Below are positions 44,584-55,876 of a stretch of DNA of 64,000 bases, piece after piece. The stretch spans positions 1,288,109 to 1,352,108 of the forward strand of contig NW_024468252.1 in assembly GCF_002104995.1 (NCBI RefSeq), read 5' to 3'. Origin of the DNA: Linderina pennispora (Eukaryota > Kickxellomycota > Kickxellomycetes > Kickxellales > Kickxellaceae). A program made the position numbers and the translations under genes. Below the pieces are notes generated by a model, which had not been told where the DNA came from, did not search any database, and saw nothing but the letters and a program-made list of their open reading frames with translations. Position 1 is the first letter of the stretch; each line of letters opens with the position of its first letter.

Positions 44584-46174
44584 ATGCTTCGCAACCACCT
44601 CCCCCGCCTCCACCACACTTTCCGCGGCTACGCGACGGCGTCGACCAAGGGCAGCGAGATTCAATCGCGGATTTCGGCCAAGCGCCAAGCATCGCTGCTG
44701 GGCGGCGGGCTTAAGCGCATTTCGGCGCAGCATGCCAAGGGCAAGCTGACAGCGCGCGAGCGCATCGAGCTTCTGGTGGACCCTGGGACGTTCCGCGAGT
44801 ACGACGCATTCGTCGAGCACCAATGCCACGACTTTGGCATGGCGAGCCAGACACTGACCGGCGATGGAGTGGTGACTGGCGTGGGCAAAGTAAACGGCCG
44901 CACGACCTTTCTGTTCTCGCAGGATTTCACGGCATTCGGCGGCTCCCTGAGCAAGACGTTTGCGCAGAAGGTGTGCAAGATTATGGACCGCGCAATGCAG
45001 GCCGGAGCGCCGGTCATCGGGCTAAACGACTCGGGCGGTGCGCGCATCCAAGAGGGAGTCGACTCGCTGGCTGGCTACGCGGAGATCTTCCAGCGGAACG
45101 TGCTGGCGTCGGGCGTGGTGCCGCAGATCTCGCTGATCATGGGCCCGTGTGCCGGCGGTGCTGTGTATTCGCCGGCATTGACGGATTTCACGTTTATGGT
45201 GAAGGACACGTCGTACTTGTTTGTCACCGGACCAGGACTGTGGTCAAGGCGGTGACGAACGAGACGGTGACGCAGGAGGAGCTGGGCGGGTCGTCTGTGC
45301 ACGCAAGGAAGTCAGGCGTCGCCCACGGGGCATTCGACAACGACGTGGTGGCGTTGGCGCAGATGCGCGAGCTGCTGTCGTTTCTGCCGCAGTCTAATCG
45401 CGAAAAGGCCCTCGATCGGTTCTCTGCCGATCCCGTCGACCGCGCCGACCCTGCCCTGGACACCCTGGTGCCTAGCGACTCGACCAAGGCCTACGATATC
45501 ACCGATGTGGTGAAGCGCGTCGTTGACGATGCGCGGTTCTTTGAGATCATGCCCGAGTTCGCCAAGAACATCGTCGTCGGATTTGCCCGCGTCGGCGGCC
45601 AGTCGGTCGGCATCGTCGGCAACCAGCCGCTGGTGTCCTCGGGGTTCTGGACATTAACGCGTCGGTCAAGGCTGCCCGGTTCGTGCGCTTCTGCGATGCC
45701 TTCAATATCCCACTGGTGACGTTCGTCGATGTGCCCGGGTTCCTGCCCGGAACGCAGCAGGAGCACAATGGCATTATCAGGGAGGGAGCCAAGCTCCTGT
45801 ATGCCTACGCCGAGGCCACTGTGCCCAAGATCGCCGTGACCACCCGCAAGGCCTACGGCGGTGCCCAGTGCGTCATGAGCTCAAAGCAGCTGCGCGGCGA
45901 CGTCAACCTGGCCTGGCCTACGGCCGAGCTGGCCGTCATGGGTGCCAAGGGTGCTGTCGAGATTCTCTGGCGCAAGGACCTGGAGGGCCGCGCCAAGGCC
46001 GAGGAAGAGTACAACAGGCTGTTCGCCAACCCTCTGCCGGCCGCCCAGCGCGGATACCTGGACGACATCATCCAGCCCAGGGACACTAGGCGGAGGATCA
46101 TCGAGGAGCTGGAGATTCTGCGCTCCAAGCAGCTGGTGAATCCAGCCAAGAAGCACGACAACATGCCGCTCTAA
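44584..46174 (+). CDS. PCCB: Propionyl-CoA carboxylase beta chain, mitochondrial
   Basis: The ATG at 44584 gives a basic, Arg/Ser-rich presequence ([20 protein letters not shown]) suited to mitochondrial import. Conserved carboxyltransferase blocks: [124 protein letters not shown] and [18 protein letters not shown]. This pattern is PCCB rather than methylcrotonyl-CoA carboxylase beta. The frame is broken near 45231-45238 (two surplus bases) and near 45633 (two surplus G or one missing G). It carboxylates propionyl-CoA to methylmalonyl-CoA with a biotinylated alpha chain. Its stop is 25 bases from the convergent protease gene. Confidence 0.9.
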
Positions 46175-46199
46175 AAAGTAACTGAACCGAGAAATATAT

Positions 46200-47271
46200 T
46201 CAAAGTAGCTTACATGCAATCACCACTAGCAGCATCCACATAGACATCTTTGTTGTATGGCCAGCGTTGTCGCCGCCACCGTATTCAATATGACCGCCGT
46301 TGCAGTCACCGACCAGATTGGGCCTGGAGATCCCCGTCTTGCTGGAGATGAAGTCCAGGTACTTAGCCGCATGCGTGTAGAACCCGGCGCCATCAGTGGC
46401 CGCACACACGGCCTCGTCCGAGTGCCCCACGTTATCGCCATAGCTGGTAATCCCCAGCTGCACCCAGGGCCCGGTGCCCTGAATGCCGGTGCTAGACAAA
46501 TCATCGTTGCACCGACGCAACAACGGCCCGCCCGAATCGCCTGAGCACGTATCTCTGCCATCGGGCGTCGACACGCAAATGTAATTGCCGTTATTGGAGT
46601 CAAACCGTGGTCTGATGGCAGAGCATATGGGTTCATTGCCGATGGTCAGGTCGACCTGCTGCAGCACATCCGAGGTGACGGTCTGGTCGAGCCTGGTTTT
46701 CCCCCAGCCGATGCCGGTCACAGTCATTCCGTCCTGCACCGAGTTGGTGTCAATGCGAATGGGCTGCACAAACTCATCGAAATTGAGCTTACTGTGCAGT
46801 TTCAGCACCGCAATGTCGTTGTCAAAGTAGTCCAGGTTCAGGTCCGGGATGCACATGCACTTCGCTGACCTTGTACGTCTGCATGTCGGCGATATTGGCG
46901 TTTCCGACGCCCACCACAATATTCTTGTTGCTTATGACCGGGTAGCCGCCCGATTTGGTCTTCTTCGGCCACCGGTGGCCTGAGCGCCGGTGCGCCCACA
47001 GCGGCAGGGAGCTGTTGGTGAGCTTGTTGCCGCCGTCCTCGGCCACCACACAGTGCCCGGCGGTCAGAATCCACTGGTGGTCAATGATGGTCCCGCCACA
47101 GAAGGCCGAGGTTCCGCCGCCCTCGTTAACAATTAAGAAGGCTGCGAACGGGTAGACCCCGGTGCCCGCGCTTGTGCCCCCGATTACCCGCCCCTTGTGA
47201 ATGTCGTGTGGAAGCTGCTGCGCAGATGACACTGCTAGCCCAAGCACCGCCAGAAATAGCGACAATAGCAT
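46200..47271 (-). CDS. Secreted trypsin-like serine protease (S1) with hydrophobic C-terminus
   Basis: The ATG at 47271 starts a signal peptide (MLLSLFLAVLGLAVSSAQ). One surplus base near 46846 breaks the frame; corrected length is 356 residues. RVIGGTSAG marks the zymogen cleavage site. The catalytic triad is intact: His in LTAGHCV, Asp in DNDIAVLKL and Ser in CSGDSGGP. Asp in the block before GDSGGP (DGRDTCSGD) suggests trypsin-like specificity. After the protease domain a small polar segment leads to MSMWMLLVVIACKLL, which could be a GPI-attachment signal or a membrane anchor. Fungal S1 proteases often act in host or substrate protein digestion. A TATATAT at about 47428-47434 may be its promoter. 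Confidence 0.86.
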
Positions 47272-47623
47272 TGCTTGTGGATACTATCAATATTACAGGA
47301 AAACTACGGCCTTTTTGCTGGGCTGACACTACCTTAATACAAAAATGGACTATGAAGATAAAGATTCCGAACTAAGCTGAAGGATCGGGTAGATATGTCT
47401 CCGATACACGCCGGGTTTGGAAACAGCATATATACAGGAAGGCCTCAAAAATAACATCTCGCCCCTGTTTTGCTTCGTCGATCTGCCGCTTCTTGCTCTC
47501 TAAAAAGGTTTGACCTGCAGTTTCCTAGCGAAGCTCATCGGTGTGAGCAGCGAAAAAAGGGATCGGTGAGGAGGAACTGGGGATTCATACAAAGGCCTAG
47601 AAGATATTCAGAAAAACGCTGTT

Positions 47624-48695
47624 CTAGCCCCTATATGTCTTCCACTTTGAGTGATCGAGTTCCTCAAAGCTATCCAGCTGCGCAATGCGCACCAAATACT
47701 CGGCCAATGCAAACAGCTCGCGATCGCGCCGTGGCCGGCGGTCTGCGCGCTTAAATGCATGGATCTTGAGCCCATTCTGCGGATTCAGCGCAAAGTTCCT
47801 GCTCACGTCATCCACGTGCACCGTATTCCCGGCATGGTACATCGGCAGCCGCCGCCAAATGAACTCCAGCGGCTTCACCTGGTGCACCACCGTCCGCCCA
47901 TTCCGCACTGCCGTCACCGAGAACATCGTCGAAATATCCAGAGCCGCCGTGACCCGATACAATGGGTTTGCCAGCATCCCCAGCAATGTGATTTTGCTCT
48001 CCACCACAAACCACTTGGTCTGGCTCCATATCACAATATCGTAGAACGGGTAGATAGCCGCCAGAAACTCGTGCAGCCCGGGCCTCGCCATGTCCGCGAT
48101 ATCCCCCGACACGTTCTTGCAGTCAAACAGCGTGTAGTCCAGATCCAGCACCACCAGCCGCCGGCCCGCCCGCGGCGCATTCATCACCCGCACCTCGGCC
48201 GTCAAAACCAGATTCGTCAGCTTCTCGCCATGGTCCGTCGACACCACACGGCTCGAGCGGTCCGGCACATAGTCCTCCTCCACGACCACCTCCTCGGCCC
48301 GCCGTGCCCGCAGCTTGTCTGCTGCCCGCGTCCCCATTAAGCGCACGCGCGTGCCGTCCGCCACCGACAGCTCCGACAATGTCGATGAGTCTGCTGGCAG
48401 CCGGCCCTTCACCAGGCCTAGCAGTTTCTGGCTCTCCACCTCTACCTCGGTCAGCTCCTCCAGCAGAACCTTCACGGAGACTACGGTTGCGTACTGCGAA
48501 ATCCGCAGCGGGTATGTGCGCCCCTGCCACGTCACTACCAGAGATAGCGACGAGCGCGCCATCTCGTCGGTCCTCTTTGTATTTCGCTTCCGGGTCGCTC
48601 GCCCTGGTGTCAGATGTACTGCTCTCGACAATACTGCCTTCTGTGGCAGGCTGCTCGTCCGCTAGCTGTCGCTTCTGTGGCAAATTGACGCTCAT
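47624..48695 (-). CDS. UBLCP1: Ubiquitin-like domain CTD phosphatase (UBLCP1-type)
   Basis: The ATG at 48695 (MSVNLPQKRQLADEQ) is linked to the main frame by one surplus C near 48578 (GGACCGACG sense); corrected length is 356 residues. A ubiquitin-like domain (about 40-115; LSLVVTWQGRTYPLRISQY and LLGLVKGRLPADSSTL) precedes an FCP/SCP-type HAD phosphatase with the catalytic DLDYT in LVVLDLDYTLFD, plus WSQTKWFVVESKI and VHVDDVSRNFALNPQNG. UBLCP1 dephosphorylates the nuclear proteasome 19S particle and restrains proteasome assembly. It lies head-to-tail 180 bases after the Asn-synthetase-like gene. Confidence 0.9.
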
Positions 48696-48875
48696 TACTT
48701 GTATGTGAATTTGAATGAAATAAAAGATAGAAAAAAAGTGCAAGGGAGAGAGAGCCCCTGCACCACGTGGGCTAAAGGGAGCTGCTTGCGTCACAGTATT
48801 GTTCTTCCCTCCCCTCAGTCCTTGGTAATCGGTCGCGCGGGATACAGTCCACAGACACTGCAGAAGCTGGTGCCA

Positions 48876-49863
48876 TCACGGAGTCCTAAATTTGCAGTCC
48901 GGGCATGCATCCGAGCCATAGCGGCTCATCTGGCCCAGCACCTCGGGCCGGATCGAGCACCTCGGCTCTGAATGTGCGGAAGTACGCGAGCCGCTCCTTG
49001 TCGCGCACCACAATATCATACTTTTCCAGGGCCTCCCTCGCCTCCTCGGCGAACTGGCCATCGGAAATACGCTGGGCAATGAACCCCTGGCATGACCGCT
49101 GTGCCGCAGCCCACCTCAATCGGCTCCTTCACGCGAGCTGCCGAGACAACCTCGGGGAACGCCTGCCGTAACACCAGCTTCCCATGCATCATGGCCCTGG
49201 AACTCGCCAATCTTGTTTGCCCGCTGCCCGCCGTTCTCCGACACTGCGTAGTCAATCAGGCGCTGGTCCTAGGTACGGCGACCACACCTTGGATGCCGAG
49301 CTCCTTGGCTAGGGGGAACGCGCAGAACTGCATGGTCCTAAGCATGTTCTCGGTGTACTTGCGCAAATCCGTGTCCTCCATCTTGTGCATGAACGAGTAG
49401 CCGGCGAAGAGCTCGTCGGCGCCGTCACCAGTGCAGATGCGGCGGCAGCCGATCTGCTTGGCAACCTGCAGAGCGTAGGCAATTACTACCGAGTTGCGCA
49501 GCCCCATGCCGTCGAATGTGCGCAGCACGCGAACGCATAGCCGCATGGTGTCACCGGTCAGCAAGTCCTCCAATGAAGGCGTCAGCTTGTGGTGCGTGAG
49601 GCCAAGCTTGGACGCAATCCTTTTGCGCGTACTTGATGTCCTCGGGCGCTCGCGGAAACAAATCCGGGCTCTGCTGCGGGTCAATAGGTCAACGTGAGGC
49701 CATGCGCGAGCTGCGCCCGGTGCTTGGCCTGCGCTAGCATTGCTTCCGACGCGATGGACGTGTCCAGTCCGCCCGACAGGAGTATTGCATCACATGTCAG
49801 GGCTTCGGGCGAGTCGAGGATCTCAAGCATTAGTTTGCGTACGTGTTCTGCCTCGCTGCCCAT
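48876..49863 (-). CDS. Stand-alone asparagine-synthetase-like PP-loop protein
   Basis: From the ATG at 49863 (MGSEAEHVRKLMLEI) seven same-direction one-base insertions interrupt a frame of 326 residues ending at 48876. The ATP-binding PP-loop reads LLSGGLDTSIASE, the second motif reads CTGDGADELFAGYSF, and SPYLDQRLIDYA follows, as in the synthetase domain of asparagine synthetase B. The N-terminal glutaminase domain is absent and no room exists for it upstream. The corrected C-terminus ends ACPDCKFRTP, a CX2C pair that might bind metal. It could be an ammonia-dependent asparagine synthetase or an AsnB-fold amide ligase for another substrate; the substrate is not evident. Confidence 0.68.
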
Positions 49864-50422
49864 TTCTCTTTCACTCCAGTATAACAAGAAAATTACTGGT
49901 ATGATCTTGCTGCGCACAAGGGAATGGGGATTCCATAGTGGCTTTTTTCTGTGTGGATCTGCACTTATACGGCAAAACAGAATTGACAGTCGTTTTGCAG
50001 TACACGTGTCGGTTGAACCGCCACTCCTCTCCGCGCATCCACATGTTTTGTGTCTTATGATAGGTTGTTGCGGCATCTCCACCAATATTATTTTATGTTA
50101 CATCACCTACACCAGCGCATGTCCCAGTCTTCATACATGAATGCAGGTGTGGTCGCACATTTTATTCAATATTGACCAATATCATGCCACACATAACGAT
50201 ATGCATAATATGGCCGCGGTTAAATATATTCTCGCATACAGCGTGTCTTAATACAATACGCAGTAACCCCATGTAATCCTATATTATAGCATCGGTAAAA
50301 ATATGTTCAAAAATCATCACCTGTCACTCCTTACGCTCTTGCTTTTCACTTTTAAGGAAAAACCCCTTTACGACACCTCAGAATCGCCTTAACATTCTTT
50401 TCTGCCCAGGAAGGTCGTTATT
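49864..50422. promoter_or_regulatory. Divergent intergenic region between the PP-loop and LysM genes
   Basis: About 560 bases, increasingly AT-rich towards 50300. No coding frame recognised; promoters of both genes must lie here. Confidence 0.4.
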
Positions 50423-51846
50423 ATGAGGTTCATTCTTTTCTTTGTCTTTGGCGCTGCCTGCTGCCGAGTCTCTGCTATCAGGAAGTGCGTCTGTGCTCTC
50501 CACTGACGCACCGGCCCTGTCGGGAGCCGAACCACTTGCTTCTGAATATGATCTCGCCCTCTCTGCAGCGGTAACAGTGCTCGCTGCCGATGCGTCTTCC
50601 TACGATAACCCTGAGTCGCTCACTTTTGATCCTGAGTCGCTTGCTTTTGATCCACGAGTCACTCTTTGACAGTCCTGAATCGCTTTACATCAGCTCCGAA
50701 TATATGCTAGGCGAAATTGATGATTTCGGCGAGTCAGAAGGACTCCCTAGACCCCCTAGACTCCCCCTACGGCAACATCGAAGCCTCATCCTTTCGAATC
50801 CATCCGCGCCGAGCTCACTGCCCTGCCGCTATCCCTGTCCTCAAGCATAAAGCAGCCAGCACTGCCTGCTGAAATCGTACCACCATCGAATAGTTGCCAA
50901 ATCTACACATTGAAGCCCGGCGACTCGTGCTGGCTTATCGCTCGCACCAACTCCATTACCATGGAACAGCTCGCCGCTTGGAATCCCGACATGAGCTGCA
51001 TGCGCCTGCTAATTGGCCAGAGGGTCTGCGTGAGCCCACCGAGTAACTCCATTGGCCCATCCCCTACACAGCCTGGCAATGCATGCCGCGAATATGTAGT
51101 CAAATCCGGCGACTCGTGCTGGTATATTGGCGCCAGCATCGGTATCTCCCTGGAACAGCTGCAGGCATATAACCCAGGGCTAAACTGCCAGGGCCTGCAA
51201 GTCGGTCAGCGTCTTTGTTTGCCGTCGGGTTCGTCCGGCAGCCCCACTGGCTCGGTCACACCAACGCCAACTACTCCTAGCATACCAGTTGCGCCCAGCT
51301 CCTGTAAACTCTACACTGTTGTCAGTGGTGACTCATGCTACGATATCTCGCTGCGCACCCAAGTCTATCTGGTCGATCTGCTCTCGTACAATCCCGGATA
51401 TTGACTGCAACCGCTTATACCCAGGCCAGGTGCTGTGCCTGAGTCCCGCAAAGCCCGTCCATAAATAAGCTAGCACCCGACGATAAAGGTGTCTGCGCAT
51501 GGCACCGCATCCGCTCCGGTGAAACATGCACGTCAATCGGACAGCCATACGGGATCGGAGTCCGATGAGATCGAGGGCTGGAATAGAAACACCTGGCGCT
51601 GGTCCGGGTGCAAGAACCTGCAAATCAACACCAAAGTCTGCCTGTCGCCGGGCATACCGCCTCTTCCCTGATGCCAACCCACAGGTGGAATGTGGGCTCG
51701 AATCCAAAGGCAATCTCACATGTGCCTTCAACCTTTGCTGTTCCATGTGGGGTTTCTGTGGTTTCGATGATAGTTTCTGCACCATCTCTTATGGCGCCCC
51801 TGGAACAGGCTGTCAGTCAAACTGCAATTATCGCTCACCACTATAG
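50423..51846 (+). CDS. Secreted protein with four LysM domains and a hevein-type chitin-binding domain
   Basis: The ATG at 50423 with one surplus G removed gives a signal peptide (MRFILFFVFALPAAES). Eight same-direction insertions in all leave 471 residues and no internal stop. A Ser/Ala-rich acidic stretch with FDPESL-type repeats precedes the LysM units: CQIYTLKPGDSCWLIART, CREYVVKSGDSCWYIGAS, CKLYTVVSGDSCYDISLR and CAWHRIRSGETCTSIGQ, each closing with a Cys-x-(Leu/Val)-Cys type end. The final module (CGLESKGNLTCAFNLCCS, then MWGFCGFDDSFC) is a ChtBD1/hevein knot. LysM and hevein both bind GlcNAc polymers. In fungi this combination usually sits in front of a GH18 chitinase, which is absent here. 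It may shield or organise wall chitin, or bind foreign chitin. Confidence 0.8.
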
Positions 51847-53235
51847 CTTTCTATTTTTTTCCAAATATTTTGTGCGTTTGAAAAACCGCCATTCACCGCG
51901 GTTGCCTGTGCTCCACACGGGGGTTGCGCTAGTGACATCACACATACTGCACTATGAGATACCTATCAATTCAAGCACCTTGGGGATAGCTTTTGATAAC
52001 TTGGATAGCCGAACTCGCGTGCCAGTATAAAATAGCTTCTGTGGAGAGATCACTTGGATCGGTCCTGGATTCCACAGCTAATTCATAATACACCGCCAAA
52101 CTACTAATAACCAATGACTCCCCGAAGAGCATACTATATCTACCAGTGTGCACACTGCGGCATATCAGAATTAGATTTTCCTCATTTCATTGTTCTATTT
52201 TCTCTTTATATTTTGCTACCCAGTCCAATACCAAGCCGGATCCTTCTTGTCTTTCTTCTATATTTTTCTACTTAGTGCCCTTCTGCACTCCTTCACACTT
52301 TCTCAACATATATATCTTCGAGTGTTTCAGCCCGCTCTACATTCCACTTGTATCGCTTGTAACCTTCTGACATGTTTGATTTGTCCATATGATGTATTGG
52401 CGTCTATGACTCAACGATCAAGATGAAAAGTCAATTAATCGTGGCCTGTGATAACACATATCAGGAATGTGTAGCCATGTACAGCTACTGTGACTCTACA
52501 AGTGTATTGAATCAACATAGTAGATGAAATGTGTGCAGCAGCGGATTGCTCTGGGCAATTATAGTGGGGAGACTGAGTTCCAGTAAACTAGTATGCTTCT
52601 TTCATAGTACTTTCAGGGTTTCGAAGTGAACAGGCTAGTCGAGGTTTCTATACCACAAACGATGACCTGCACAATCACTATGTAGTTTGTCTTGGCTAGA
52701 CCCTTGTGCCACCTCTAAAACCTGGAAGAAATACATGCTGCTTGATATGTATCTTGTGAGCACAGGTGTGGCATTCTGCATATTCTGTCACTCTGGCTAT
52801 CTTGATAAACTAATCAATTCAGTGGCCTCAAGAACATGGAGGGTAACATACGCGTCATCAGTATCGCATGCTTACCTTGAATCTCGATGCCTGACACTCG
52901 TTCTACGGTCTGCCCAAAGATGCCAGCCATCATATTCTCTGTCACCGGCAAGTAGCCTGACTCGCGCTATACCCGAATCTGCGTTTTGCAACTTTTTCCC
53001 ACGTGCCCTTTTTTACACTCTGCGCCACCGAGCCAGTGAGCCGCAGCCGTATCAGTGGTAGCCAATCCCACTACCAATTGTGAATTTGCGCCCCCCAAAA
53101 CCAACGGAACTCGATGACCATCGGTGAGCGGCGAAATACCCTCCTGGGCTTATTCGGTGTGGACTCTCGAGATCAAGTTCCTCGCTTTTCTCCTTTCTCT
53201 TTAAATTCATTTTTATTCTAAACTGTTATCCTGCT
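51847..53235. other. AT-rich intergenic stretch, no gene seen
   Basis: About 1.39 kb between two plus-strand genes. The longest frames start at non-ATG codons and show no motif. A T-rich tract (53185-53215) directly precedes the PABA synthase start. Confidence 0.4.
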
Positions 53236-55858
53236 ATGCCCTCGATCTCTGATATTGCCGCCACCAGCCCACCCGAACCGCGGCGGCTTCGGACGCTGCT
53301 TGTTGACAACTACGACTCGTACACGTTCAATCTACTGCAACTTCTGGTACAGAGCCATGGCGCACACAAAGACGCACAGTCGAACATTATTGTGATCCGC
53401 AATAACCAGTACTCGTGGGAAGAAGTGCGTGATAAGATTCTGCCCCACATTGATAACGTAATCATATCGCCGGGCCCCGGCAACCCGTCGCGCAAAGAGG
53501 ACTTTGGCATATGCGAGGAGCTGATCCGCAGTTCCCTCAAGCCCCTACTGGGCGTGTGTCTGGGGCACCAAGGGATTGCAGCGATTTTCGGTGCGTCTAT
53601 TGTTCGTTGTCTGGTACCAGTCCACGGGCAGACGAGCAAGGTCCAGGTTGAGCCACAGGCACGGTCTGATGAGCCCGGGTTGTTTGACGGCGTCCCCGAT
53701 CTGTTCGAGGTCGTCAGATACCATTCGCTAACGGTTGATGATAAGAAGGGAGGGCTTTCCGGAGGAATTGCAGGTTTTGGCGCGGGCTACAGGCACGGTT
53801 TGTGCGGATAGTGCAGAGGGCGCGAGGACAGTCGAAACATCGGATATCATGGCGCTCAGGCACCGAAGCCTGCCCCTGTATGGCGTGCAGTTCCACCCAG
53901 AGTCGATCTGTTCCGAGTACGGCGCGCGCATCCTTGACAACTTTTACCGCATAACCGAGTGGTTCGCTGGCAAGCAGGAGCCAGGGCCGATTCCCGCCCA
54001 TGTGCAGGCTATGTCGCTGCTATCGCTGGACGATAAGGTGTGGAACAGCAACTCGGTGCATTCACCAAGGCAGCCTCGGTTTTCGCTTTTTGCCGATGTG
54101 GTCGATCTCGGATCAGTTCAGAAGCCCACGGATATCGGCAGCAGGCTGTTTCAGCACCTGTATGGTAATGATGACATGCCCCTGTGGCTTGACAGCGCCA
54201 AGGCAGGCGATGCCAACAGCAACATATCGGTGATGGCCTCGGGCAGGTCCACACACAGTGCGACCGTCCGGTACACAGTCCATGATCGCAAAATCAGCGC
54301 TGTCCAGTTTCCCGAGTTTGGCCAGGAGCATCGTGAACTGGACAAGCACCACTTGCCAGCAGCCGACGGGGTTAGTTTCTGGACGTGGATGCAGTCGATT
54401 GCTAATGACACGCAGATTTCGGGACGGCCTGCTGACGTGCAGTGGTGTGCGCAGGACCGCCGTTTGGACGACGAGCTAAGAGGACTAGGGTTCCGGTGCG
54501 GGTGGGTCGGGTATTTCGGGTACGAGATGAAGTCAGAGACAGTCGCAGAGGATCCCTTACACAAGGACCCTGTGTTTGTCAACGAAGAAGACGGCAGATT
54601 GCCTGATGCGCAGCTCTCGTTTGTTGATCGGTGCGTGGTGCTGGATCACCGGTGCGACCCCCCTCGTGCATTCATTCTTGCCTTGGCTAACAGCATACCG
54701 CACACTCCCAATGGTACGAGCACAGGGGATGCGTGCACCGCCCCGTGGGTATATCAGCTGGCGGGAACAGGTGACGATGCAATGCAGTGGATTGCTAAGC
54801 AAGTGCAGTCGATTTCATCGTGGGCAGCATCATGCAAAGAGCCTGCAGCTGTAGCAGCTGCCACTCCCCAGTATAGTAACGCGCTGAGCAGCCTGGAGCC
54901 GACTATGCCACGGGACACGTATATTTCTGAGATCCGCCAGGCCAAGGACTGGATTGCGCAGGGCGAGTCCTACGAGATCTGTCTGACTAACCAGTTCCAT
55001 ATTGCGCTTGACCAGCACCTTGCGCCGGTTAGATCAGCGCAGGACATGCAGCAGCTGTACCAGTTCATGCGGGCACGCAATCCGGCGCCCTATGGAGCGC
55101 TCATGTACTTTCCCGATATCAAAATGGGCCTGGCGTCGTGCAGTCCGGAGCGGTTCCTGCGCATCGAGCAAGCATCTGATTCGGGCGAGCGGTGGGTGGA
55201 AATGAAGCCAATCAAGGGCACGGCCCGGCGCGACCCGAAGCCCACTGTGTGCGGGCATTCCGCGTTGGCGTGCTGCTCAAAGTGCCGTGCAGTGTGGGCG
55301 GCCGAGGATGCGCGCAGGGCAAAAAGCCTGCAGGAGAACGTCAAGGAGCGGGCAGAGAACCTGATGATTGTCGATCTGATCCGGCATGATCTGAACTGGA
55401 TCGCAGAGCGCGGCTGCGTGCAGGTTCCGCGGCTGATGGCAATTGAGACGTATGCGTCGGTGCACCAGATGGTGACAACGGTGAGAGCGCAGATCAGGCG
55501 CAATGTGGGCGATGTGGCGGCACTGGCCCACTGCTTCCCGCCGGGCTCGATGACCGGCGCGCCAAAGCGCCGCACACTGCAGATTCTGCACGGGCTCGAG
55601 AGAGATCAACAGAAGAGGGCGACGCCGCGCGGTGTATACTCGGGATGTCTGGGGTATTTCTCTGCTCACGGCGAAGCGGATTGGAGCGTGGTCATTAGAA
55701 CAGCGGTGGTAGATCGGAGAGGCAGCAGGCTAAGTGCAGGTGCAGGCGGCGCGCTGACGATCCTGTCTGATCCTGAGGAGGAGTGGACGGAGGTCGAGAC
55801 CAAGCTGCAGTCGATTCTGCCCGGAATCAACCAGTACATTGGAGCCAGGCAGATTTAA
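53236..55858 (+). CDS. ABZ1: para-Aminobenzoate synthase, fused glutaminase and PabB domains
   Basis: The ATG at 53236 gives 873 residues after removing one surplus G near 53753-53755. The N-terminal glutamine amidotransferase (about 15-230) has LLVDNYDSYTFNL, the nucleophile Cys108 (GVCLGHQ) and GVQFHPES. The C-terminal chorismate-binding domain has YISEIRQAKDWIAQGESYEI, SPERFLRI, MKPIKGTARR, ENLMIVDLIRHDLN, AHCFPPGSMTGAPKRRT and GVYSGCLGYF. The fused order is typical of fungal Abz1, which makes 4-amino-4-deoxychorismate for folate. Between GTARR and the EDARRAKSLQ helix sits an unusual Cys-rich insert (CGHSALACCSKC). Its stop lies 18 bases from the convergent APP1 gene. Confidence 0.94.
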
Positions 55859-55876
55859 GAAATACATTGGTGAATA

